The notes under the pieces were generated by a model, which was not told the DNA's origin, did not search any database, and was given only the letters and a program-made list of their open reading frames with translations. A DNA stretch of 64,000 bases, from contig NC_019876.2 in NCBI RefSeq assembly GCF_002234675.1, positions 10,289,245-10,353,244 of the forward strand. The letters are read 5' to 3'. Origin of the DNA: Oryzias latipes. Its lineage: Eukaryota > Chordata > Actinopteri > Beloniformes > Adrianichthyidae. The position numbers were made by a program, and so were the translations under genes. Shown here piece after piece: positions 21,090 through 33,000 of this stretch (position 1 is the stretch's first letter; every line of letters starts with the position of its first letter).

Positions 21090-24000
21090 CTGTAAAGAAA
21101 ATGAAAAAATCCTAAATTAGACTGGTCAGAATAGCTTTACAAACTGAAACTGTAAATCAATTTCCTAACTGCCCACAATGGAGTACAAGAGTTGAAAGCC
21201 TGATCTTTGACAAAGAAAAATGGACTGTTTTTCAAGAATACAGTAAAAAATTTATTTACTTATTGACCCATTTAATAGGTAAAACAGTTAGAAAGTTAAA
21301 ACCAACTTCTTAATATCCTCACTTCTAATAAAAACCACAATTGTTAAAGCAAAAAGTTATTTGCCAAGGTTTTTTTCACTCTTAGCTTATTTTGAAAAAT
21401 AATATCCGAACAATTATTACTATGAAACAGTAAAAGAAAGAAATTGTTCCAACTTAATACTCGTGTCAACATTCTACACACAGACGGATAATAACACATA
21501 AAATGTGATTGACAAGCTCCAAACACGCAATAAAAATCCCCAAATTATTCACACTTCATAGAAAATGTCTGCCTGTAGCTCTACACCGATTGAGCTATAT
21601 CATCATATTATAGTATATTATTAACTACCACAAGAATTAAAAGCTCTCTGCGTAAACTCTGCATAATCCACCCTCTAAGTGTCCTTACAGCAATTTTTCA
21701 CTCCAACAGAAACTAAAAATATCCCCGATGCAAGAAAAATAGCAAGCACAAATCCCAATCTGTAAATTCACAAGTAACTCAATAACATTTGCTGGTTTAA
21801 TCTGGACCCTCGCCCCCCCCCAAAAAATGCAAGCCAATAGGATAATATCAAGCAGGCTTACTTTATCATCTTCCTGCACGACTAACTTTAAGAAGGAGGA
21901 AACAACGGGAGTGAGCAACAGACTCACTTTTGGACCTCAGTTAAAGAGCTGGTTTGAAAGGATCAGGTAACGGTCTGACGGAGGCACATGCTGGTGTCTG
22001 TCAAAGAGCTACTTCTGCAGGCATCGTCAGCGTGGTGGAGTTATATTTGTGTCTTCAACAGAGTCCAAATTTACCATCAAGACACTTCTTGCTGCACAGG
22101 TCAGAATATTTCCTGAAGCGTAGCAGCAAAGGATCAGCTCAGTGTTCCATTTGTTTTATTGCTGATTGTTCAATATGCTCATTAAATTGGTAAAAATCCC
22201 TGTTACACCTTTTTTGTATCAGCTTTCATTCAAAGAAAGAGGCCCCCATAACTATTTTAAGGATTACACACATAGTGTGTCAGGCTTTGGGATGCACACA
22301 TGTCGACAAGTGCATCCAACAGCAGCAGTTGATCCATTTCAAGGCTAAAAATTATGCAGAAAGGCATCCTACTTGAAGATACAAATAAAAATGGTTCAAG
22401 AATTACTCACGAGCATGTCTTGCGTGATGTTTGCTGGGCTTTTCTTGATCCCCCTCAGAATCGGAGCCCTGCTCTTCTCCTGACGCCTCCTCTGATGGAG
22501 TTTTAAATGAGATAGTGAAGGACCCCGGGACCCCCTCACTGATCCCTCCTCCTTCCTGTCTTTCACTTTGGGATCCAAGGCTTTCGCTGACCTTCGGGCC
22601 ACCCACGCTCAGGATGCCCCTCCCTGCTCCTGATGCTGCCGGCTGCTGCAGAATGACCTCCACCTGTCCCAGCATCGAGGTTGGAGTGACCACCACACCG
22701 TGCTGGCCAAGCGGCTCCCTGACGGGGCATGGCGTGCAGAGAGATGTTGCCGTCGTCTTGTGTAGCGCTTTGATGACTTCTCTTTTTGAAAATTCCCCCT
22801 CGATCCCATGAGCACTTCCCAGGGCTGTGCTGCCTGCGTCGCTCAAGGTTTGCTTAGACAGAGACACCTGCAGCTCCAGTATGTCTCCAGGTGAGACAGA
22901 CCACTCTGCTCCCTCTTCGTGATTGCTTCCTTGATTCTCACATGAGGATGTGTCTTGCTGGACTGAACAAAGCTGGGAGGTTTTAGGGGAATCTGTGTCA
23001 TTTTCCGAATGTCCAAAGTCAGCCTCGTGTCGGGACTCAGAAATATAGAGCTCCTTTGGTAACTGGAACCTGTGATCTGGAGAGAAGATGTTAAGGGTGG
23101 TGCTTTCTAGAACCTCGCTTGACAGGCTCCTCCCTTCAGATTCAAGCCTTTCTGCTGGGATGAAGACGTTTCTGTCAAAGAAGGGAAGAGAACAGCAATG
23201 AGACTTGGAGAAACGGTGCACTTCGTCAAGTCATTTAGAACAAACTTTTGAAATTCTTGCAGCATTTTTCCAATAATGGAGAAAATTCAATCTTAAAAAT
23301 GTATTTCTGAGTGTTTCTATATTCAAATTGTCGTAAATTAGGAGCAGTTAAAAATGCAGTTTGAAATGGATTGTTCTTGTTGCGTAGAAAATATAATCGT
23401 TACTGTACATCTTCGTTTTCCTCGTCGGCTCCAGTATTGCTTGCCATTTTTGCCGCACCGGTAATGTTAGTTTGGGGGGTGCCAGAGGCAGCCAGGCAGT
23501 TGGAGACAGTGTAAAGAGAGAGTTTTCAGCAACAAGGAGAGGAAGGGGGGCACCAGCAGTCCCTCTCACAACTCAGAGGTGAATTTCTAACAAACATCTG
23601 CTGCTCTGAGAAACTATGTCAAAGAAAACACCTATTTTGTTTTTGTTTTGTTATTTTGGCTAAAAGAGGCATAATCATAATTAAAGGCCACCGGGAACAC
23701 TTTGAAAATAGATCATGAGATTATCAGTGTAGGTTTTTGGGGTAAGTTCATTTTTTTACTCTAGAATCAGCTCCTTAAATTAATAAAAACTCTCCTTGTT
23801 ATTTAAAAAATTCTGTACCATAGTCACATGCCAAATCACCAATTAAGTCTGTCTCATCAAAAATTCAGAAAGCCAAAGTAAATAGTGATCACACCTAAAG
23901 AACTTTTTATCTATTTTTTATGTTCAAGTGCACTAAAAAGAGACTCACAGGAAAAAAAAATCTGTCAATGGTTATTCTTTTACCACAAAGTCCAAATAGC

Positions 24001-27000
24001 AAAAAAAAGTTATCTTGTTAAATTTGTGATGACTAAAAAGTGAAGCAACTTAAAGACCCACTCTGATCATATTTTAATCTATTGTAAAAACCTTTTCCCG
24101 TGGTGTATTAGTTAGGATTTTACCATTTTTAACCAAAATCTAAAATTCATTCTATAAGACATAGTTTTTGTTCATCAGAAATTTGCCTCTGTTGGTGCAG
24201 AGAAACACCCCCCTTCCCGTCACCCATACTGAGTGCTCTCTGTTTACGCACTCTCCTGCTAGCTTAAAGTCCTTCACAACCTCAACCTAACATTGCTGGT
24301 GAAACTAAAATGTTGAACAAGATTGGAGCTATCCAGCTGTACATTTCTGAGCCAGATGGCAGCTCAGACAAAAGAAAATGAAGACGAACATGGATCTATT
24401 TCTCTACAAGTGGATGCATCAGAATGGATCGGAGCAGGGAGCTTGTGGCCCATCCAGATTATTGTTTTACGTCACAAATAGGACTTTTTTCCATCTGCAT
24501 TTTTTTCATCTGCTCCTGATTCACAACGATTTTGATAAAGAAATACTCACAAATGCAATTTCAATCTTAAATTCCTTTTTTCATATGTCCTCCATCATGA
24601 GAAAAATGCTACATAAACAACAAAAATACAATTTTTCTCTTTTTTATGTCATAACAGAAAGATATATTTAGACAGACACACCTGCTTTTGTGGACGAACA
24701 CTGGCGATTTAAAAGAACACAGATCCTAAAGCAACAACGCATAATGCAAATTTAATAATTCTGAAGTTGTTTCGTCCCACTCTGTAAACACCAAGATTCT
24801 ACGATGTTCCTCTGCTTTACAGCTTTGATGATTTTCCCTTTTTAGAATACCTTATTTATTTACTGAGTTTTTGTTGTTATAACTACCTTTTGAGACATAA
24901 CTGCAAGCTGTCAGTTGAAGTGTCGATAAGAGCAGATGCTCGTAAAAGTGTTAGATCAGCACATGGTTTCCCGTTGATGGACACCACCACATCCCCGTCT
25001 TGTATTCCAGCCAGGAAGGCCCGGCCACCCTGCTCCACCTGCAAACAGTAGATTAAAAAAACAAAACAAAAGACATGTAATAACTGACAACAAGTCCAAG
25101 TCATAAGTGGGCCAAATCACCCACTAAAATCCACATCTCTGAGTACTTCCTTTAACTAGAAGATGAGCAGGATGGGTTAAAAGCCCCCTTACAGCGGCTG
25201 ACTCTAATGCAAGTGCAAATAATCAGTGCAAATCTCATGAATCTTGCTCCAGGTTTTTTTCTGTCTCAGAATTCCAGCCGGGCACAAGCTGCAATAATCA
25301 ATTGAATTGGTTAGTTCAAAAGGGGCCCAAGTCCACAATTTTTTAAAATAGAGATATTACATGTTCTATGGTTTTCAAGGGAAACGCTATCTGATTATGT
25401 GCAAAAAAGTCCCAAGTCCGTTGTAATGTATTGACTATGCTTGACATTTAAAAAACATTAACCCTTGTGCTATCCTAGGCACTGTAACATTGGGAGTTGG
25501 GTCATCTAGACCCACTTTTTTCTTCAATGATTTGTGATCTTCACTGGTGTCCATGGATTACATGAAATCTTTCCACCTTTGTCCACCTTTGTCATGGTAG
25601 GGAGAACACGTCAATGTAAGGGTGGGGTCATCTAAGATAGCACAAGGGTTAAGTGCAAAATTTCTGGAGTTGGGCCTCTCTTGTATGGGTTTAGCTTTAT
25701 CCCATAGATGGCAGCACTAGTTATCCAATATGGTAGCTCCCCTGTTTAATTCAAGTAGGGCCCAAGTCCAGAGACTTGAATAATAATAATGGATTAGATT
25801 TATCTGCGCTTTTCCAGACGCTCAAAGCGCTTACAGTGTATCCATTATTCATTCACTCCTCATTCATACTTGGTGATGATAAGCTACTGTTGTAGCCACA
25901 GCTGCCCTGAGGCAGACTGACAGAGGTGTGGCTGCCAGTTCGCGCCTACGGCCCCTCTGACCATCACCGGTATCATTCATGCACATTCACACACCAGTGG
26001 AGCTGCACTGGAGGCAAGGAGGGTGAAGTGTCTTGCCCAAGGACACAACAACAGTTGGCTGGGCCGACTCTTCGATCATTGGACAACCTGCTCAACCGCC
26101 TGAGCCACTGCCGCCCTTTAATTTGCTAGTCCTCTGAAATTATAAAAGTGAGGTGCTTCATATTATAGCATTTGTAAGCTATGAACTGGTGGTAAATCTG
26201 GGTAAAGTATTAATCATTTGGTGTAGCCTCCCTTTAAGCTATGCAATTCAAATCATTTCCTGGAAAAACAAACCTCTTGGACTTGGGCCCCTTTTGAACT
26301 AATCGATTCAATTTCGCCTCCATGATCAATTTTCAAATGGTTGACCCTTTTTTAAACTGAAATGGGACGCCTCCCACACGTCACGTTACCACCAAATCCG
26401 AGTCCCTGATGGGTCAAAGTTCAGCCTGGTTTAACCTTCAAAGTGTGTTCATTGGCTACACATTTTGTACATAAAGCCTGAAGACGAACAGAAAAACTTG
26501 TGTAGCAACACATGAATGCAGGAGTTTTGAAAGCAAAAGCCCAAAACACACGTTTACATAGACTTGTCATTGGAAGTGGTCACTTGAACGTGAGTTGCAG
26601 AGGACGGTGTGAACGCAACATGGGGAAAAAAGGCACAAAAGTGTGTTATTGTTGAGTTACTGTTTTTATGCTTTTATTTATCTTATGTACTGCGAAGCGA
26701 CCTTAGGCGTCAAGAAAGGCGCCATATAAATCTAATGTATTATTATCATTATTAAAAAACTCAAAAAAACACTCTGTTTGGGAAAACCACCCAAAATAAT
26801 TGCCCTCTTACTACGACACACACCCCAAAACTAATAAAATATATATTTTAAGTTATTAAAAAAACGATCATGAAAAAGAGAACATTTTCCATTTGAGAAC
26901 CTTTTAAAAACAGGACTACGAAGACTTTTTTCCCCTCCTTCCTTTTTATGCTTTTTTAGTGTATTTATTGCTGGGTTAACTGAACTGAACTAAAAGAAGT

Positions 27001-30000
27001 CTCAATCTCCTCTTTAATTGCATCTGCACCATCTGTGTTAGAGCAGTGGGCCAGAATAGCACTCATCCATTTAAAGGGCACTTCCTTGCCAGAGTTAAAC
27101 CAGTGACCGATGGTTTCATTCCCGTGTAATTGGTTCCTTCAGCCAAATGGTTCTTTAACAAAAGGATTTATAAGTGGGAACGACCATAACTGTTGTGCTA
27201 AAGGTCACCGGTGCTTCCAGGGGATTTAATTGTCACTTTAACCTCGCAACTGTAGACAACAGTAAAGATCACAAAAATAAAGCCCTATAGGTAGTTTGCT
27301 TGAGGTTAAAGGTGTGAAAGCATTCTGCAGTTTCTATAGTTTGTAAGCAGTTCTGAACATTTATTTTTACATTTTTTTAGCTGTCCATAACTTTTTCTTC
27401 AGAGGTTCACACTGGATATGTCTTGATTCACAGCATTTCCTGTCAAGAATTTCCTGCAGAAAAATGTCCAGAGAATGAGTGATGATGTTGCATTAATCAA
27501 TGAATGTGTCTTTGTTAAGGTAGCTGCAATGTTGGATTTTTCTTTTCTTTATCTTCACTCTGTCCATTATTAGAACTCTCTAAATCCCTCTCCCAGCTAC
27601 TGCTAGGTGGAGAGCGGCCGCCAGTCTGTTGCAGGGCCACACACTCACACGTTCACACTCACGTGCACAAATAGGGGCAAATCTATTAGCCTATGAAGCA
27701 TGTTTTTGGACTGTGGGAGGACGGCGGGTGCCCACAGAAAACCCATGAGGAGAACATGCAAACTCCACACAGAGAGGATTCAAACCTTCTCACTACAAGT
27801 CAAGATGACCGCTGCTCCACAGTGTACCCTTTTTCCCCTCCTTTATCTTACAAAGAATTTTGGATTTAAGCATCACTAAAAATAATTTAAAAAGATAGAA
27901 AATAGTTATTTATTGCTCTATTCACTATTTTAAATACAATCTGAGCTTTTCAAAGGTCCTATTTCCAGAGTGCACATATTGTGCTATCCTATGACCCCAC
28001 CCTTACATTGACGTCTTATCCCTGCCCTGACAAAGGTGGATAAAGGTGAAGAGGATTTCCTGTAATCCATGGACACCAGTGAAGATCACAAATCATTGAA
28101 GAAAAAAGTTCAGAGCACTGTCTAGTGGGTCTAGATGACCCATCTCCCAATGTTAAAGTGCCTAGGATAGCACAAGGGTTACAAGACCTAAAAACTACAC
28201 ACTGATATAAACACAAATATCTTTATTGATCAATGTAAAAGTTAACAAAGTAAATTATTTGAATAATAACAAAAAAGAACTTAAAAAACTACATTTTTCA
28301 TCATGGTCCTCATTTGGAAACCTGCTGTACAGAATTCTGACCACTAGATGGCAGTGCACGAACATGTTTTGCAATGACAGGAGACTTGAACTGAAATTAG
28401 GAGGAGAAACAACATAATTTGTGGTCTTTTTTTGTCATTTACATGCAAAAATAGATAGAGTACCATCCACTCAAAGCCTTAAATTCAACAAAACCAAGAT
28501 TCAGGACAATAAAACAGCAAAATAAATAAAACAAAGTCCACAAGTTACTTTACATAGCTGCTAACTTTCGTATAAACTTGTCAACTGTATCTTAGCAGCA
28601 GATTTTAAGAGTTAGCAGCAGTTAAACAAGCCCTATAAGGCAGTCAGAGTGCCACTCCACAGAGACTTACACCTCACCTTAGGGAGGATGGATTTGTCCG
28701 GAATGTCACCGCGAGCCATTTGTGCTCCAAAAAAGGAGACAAAACATTTTCACCACTGTCTCTCCTTCAGCTCAAAGATACACACCATGTCAGAGCTCAG
28801 AGAAGGTCCCATTTATTGTCGAAAACCCGTTTGAAATGTGCTGCTTGTAAAGACCAGCTCAGCACATTTAAAAGGTGAATGCTGCAGTTTGAAGACATGA
28901 GAGGAAGAGTTGCAGGGGCGCAGATTTTTAAAAAAAAAACTCCAATCCATCTGGTTTAGGCAATGCTCTGTCCGGACAGCTGTTTCTAAATGATCCGTGC
29001 CAAAAACTGGAAGGTGACAGAAAATCACAGGAAGCATCAAACTGCATGTCACTGTGGCTCCACAGCGCTGAGTGGTTCCTGCCTTTCACAGCTTTCAGCA
29101 ATTTTGTTTTTTTGGAAAATACTTTCCAGCTGCTTTGCAGGTAACAATGTGGAAAAGATTCACATTGCAACAACTCGCTCCTCCGTTGTTACTCAATTGT
29201 TCTAAAGCTTTCCACTGCTGGACCCCCAAACTACATTAAAAGACTTTTATTGTGCTATAAATAAAGGCGTCTGATTAGTTTAATATGAAATATTTTAAGC
29301 TGCGTCCATAAATGTATTTTCTTTTATTATGTCCTGAACTACACAGACCAGAATGTTTTTTGCAATTCTTCTTTCTTACTTTCTTACAACTCCCACCCTC
29401 CTCCTCCTCCAAAAAAAGATGAAATCGGAAGAATTCGTCATAAAAAATGAAATGGTGCCAACATCTCTTATGGGGCTCCAAAAATATTTCAAAATCCCCT
29501 AGAATATTTTTATTTTTTTAAAGTGGTTACTATGAAGATAAACCAACAGGAAAGCCGCCATTTTGAAAAATGTGTTTGTTTTTTTCATCAATTTTTCACT
29601 TGGGGCCTCTGACCAGAGTGTCAGAGGCAGAAGGGGAGAGTAAGGGGCAAGAAGCAGCCACTCAGCTAACGATGGCAGGCAAAAAGTGTGAGACAAAAGC
29701 TCCTTGAATCTCCTTTTAGGATTTAAACTAGCCTTACAGATGTGTTCCTTTAAGAAATATATGAAAGTTTTAATGTTGGGTAAAATATTTATTTCAATGA
29801 AATGTTATTTGATCATAAAAGAGAGACCAAACATTTGAATTCATTGTTGGGTCTTTTAGTTCTCAGTTACTCAACTTTGCATTTCCCTAATCATTGCTGA
29901 ATGTTTATGGAAGCATTTCTGTAGCATAACTGCAAATAAAAGTCAATACTAGAAATTCTTTTTCATTTTCAAAATGAAGCTAGTTTGTTGACTCAAAAAT

Positions 30001-33000
30001 AAAAGGAAAAACTCAATCAATACTCTTTTTCTTCTTCAACACCGCTCATTCTGTCACTAAATTAAAATGATAAAGAAAATGGTATTTGACATTTCATTTT
30101 CAAAATGTTCTCTAGTAAATGTGAAGCAAAATTCAATTAGACAGATCTAAATTTACAATTAAAATTGACTAACAGAAAGGGATTTTCATTTTCACATTGT
30201 AACAGCATCAATTCAAAAATGAAATTAAAAATCCATCCTCCAAAGTGCTTTTATTTTCTTCTTCAACACCACTCATTCTGTGACATAATTAAAGTGAAAA
30301 TGCAAAGAGGGGATTGCATTTGTATTTTCACATCCCCCTCGCGTGCAGCATAATTCAATTCCAGTCAGCAGTTCCAAGGGGGAGGCGGGGCGATGTTGGA
30401 GCAGATCATTTCTAGGAACAGTAGTCATGCTTTTTCCGTGCCAAATGTTAAAAAACATATTTAAACAACATCGACAAGTAATTTTCACCCTAAGAAGATC
30501 ATTAAGGTCAAAACTCATCTGAGGCATTATTTATTTTGGAAAATAAAATAAATAAATATTAACACATAATCAAGAAATGACATTTTGCAGCAACACAAAC
30601 TATAATAATTGGTCCTTTTTGACTGAATAAAATGGCAACCCCAACCCCCTAAAAAAATAAAAAAAAAATAAAAATGTTTAAAGGGCCTTGATTTAAAGAA
30701 AAAATCTACTTTTTTGAGCTTTTAAGTGTATTATAATGTTCATTCCTCACCAAAAACAACCCCAAAGTGGTATTTTAATCCATTCAGGCATCTCTGAGGA
30801 TTCCTCTAAAAACCTGAGCTCTGACCACCAGCCCCTCCCAACCCACAAAAACAAGGGGGTTCTCACATTGTGATGTAGACCAGTGAGAACAGCCCCTTCC
30901 AGGAAGAGTATGTGCTGCCAGCCCCGCCCCCAGACTAACACAAACACACACTGTCCCCATGGAGCTAGTGATGATTGGCACTTTCCTTTTCTATGCACAA
31001 CATGCACATCCGTCTTTGCAAAAGTTCCAATGTTGTTTTTTTGGTGGGAAAAACTCAGATATGCTGCTGAGACGTCACAACGTCTGAGTTGCTTCATGAA
31101 ATGGGCGGGACCCACAAGGAGCAAAAGGCCGTGCCTCAGAGATCAAGTCGTCTTACTTCCGGGTAGGAAAAAGAGCTGCGCAAATAACTCATTTTTAAGA
31201 AAAAAATTCATTCCATAGTGTACCAAAAGTAATATATTATCAAATAAATGGATATTGTTTCCTCTGAAAGGCTTAAGAAAAGCGTAATATGGGTCCTTTA
31301 AACCAACATTTCCAATGAGAAATTTGGTCCATATAAATATGTCCATGGAGCAAATACCAGAACTATGTTTTACTTAATAGCATCAAATCTTTCCATCACA
31401 AAAATGTGCTGAAAAAAAAAGATAAGCCACTTTCGCTGGATAGAAATCTTAAAGCCTGGAGCAGTTTGCCGTGCAGAAAGCAATCATTACACGCTCCTCT
31501 GTTATTGTGCCACTTTCTGAACTGTCAGACCAAACTTTACTTAGATTCATGCCAGCAAACTGAAATAAATCGACAGCCGGATTTTTAAAGCAGTTCTTTG
31601 GATGTTTCAGTTTCTTTTCCAGGAAGCGAGATAATGTGCAAAGCCACAACTCTCGTACTGGAGCGTAGCAGGAAAACACAACAAAATGACAGAGGCAATG
31701 GCATTTTCCTGATTGCTTGACAGCTTAAGGACGTTCCCGTGGTGCTCAATTAGGACTGGAACATCAGCAACAAGAGGCCTCTTTTGCTTTTTTTAAAACA
31801 CCCCTGGAAAAAAAAGAAGACTATTTAGTCTACGGTTTAAATTTATGGGAAAAGTATTAGATTATAGATTATGCACACACGGAAAGTCTCTAAATTGGGA
31901 AATTTTCATGTCTGATCGGATCCATGACGACATTCTGAACACCAAGATGAAAAACTTGAGCAATCAGGCCAAACTGTTTCTCAGTTTGTTTGGCAGGAGG
32001 AATAAATGTCTCTAATGGAAGAAAATCTGTTCAGCATTAATGCACCTTTACATCAGAAAGCGTCTCTCTGGTCTGCAGCAAAGCAGATGTAAAAAAAAAA
32101 AAAAAAAAAAATGTTTTTCTCCCGTGCTGCTGGTAGTCACCCCATAAATTTCAAACTCAGGTGAAGACGCCATAACAAATACAGACTCCTTATTTGGAGA
32201 GAACATTTCAAGAGTGGAGACCACAAGCACTGAGCTATCCTCCATAAACCGCCATCACTCTGTTCCGATAAATAAAAGCATAATTTACTATTTTTAGACA
32301 AATACTTAAAAGGCACTGTTTTACAACTATTCTGATGATTCTTCTTAGCCTAAATTTTTCTTAAGTTTCCCCTAAAATATTAATCAGTGTGCATCTGACT
32401 GAGCACTGAATCCTTTCACTTAAAGATTTTTGTGTCCTATTTGGATTTAAACAAATTGCCATTAAAGATTTGCTGATAATAATGGTGTTTTTAACACATT
32501 CTTGTGGCATTTTTCTGATGATGGACGTACATAAAGAAAATTAATCTTAAAATTGTATTTCTGAGTAATTCTTAATTCAAACGGTTGTGAATGAGGAGCT
32601 GATGAAAAAAGGGCGTATTTGTTATGAGGAAAATACTCACGAGCTCCCTGCTCCCCCAATGCATCCACTTGCAGACAAACAGATCCATGCACGTCTTTGT
32701 TTTTCTCGTCTGAGCTGGTATCTGGATCAAAACTGTACGGCTGGATTGCTCCAATAATGCTCGCCATTTTTTTTGCACTGGAAAATGTTCGGTTGGGGGT
32801 GTGAGGGGCTGTGAGATAGCGGGAGAGCGTGTAAACAGATGGGTGACAGGGAGTGGGGGCGGTGTTGCTCTGACCCAGCAGTTCCATCCACGACTTAGAG
32901 GTGAATTTCAAAATAAATTCCTTCCACTCTGCAAAAACTATGTCCTGGAAAACAACTTTTTTTTTTTTTTAATTTGGGCTAAAACGACATAATCATAATT

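Larger units (their letters stand above)
23172..24886 (-). other. synpo2 intron 2 with two family A repeats
   Basis: Contains a reverse copy (about 23235-23740) and a forward copy (24050-24665) of repeat family A facing each other, and nothing else recognisable. Confidence 0.7.
25300..26313 (+). mobile_element. DNA transposon with 36-bp terminal inverted repeats, carrying two younger insertions
   Basis: The left end 25300-25335 and the right end 26278-26313 are inverted copies, matching at 34 of 36 positions; both contain AGTTCAAAAGGGGCCCAAGT or its complement. The interior is interrupted by a complete family B MITE (25458-25652) and by a SINE/LINE-like element (25784-26118). No transposase frame is visible, so it is non-autonomous; the superfamily is unknown. 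Confidence 0.7.

Noticed and set aside
22515..22811. Plus-strand frame opposite the synpo2 linker exon
   Set aside because: Antisense shadow of 22411-23171, which has correct phase and conserved KPSKHHARHAR.
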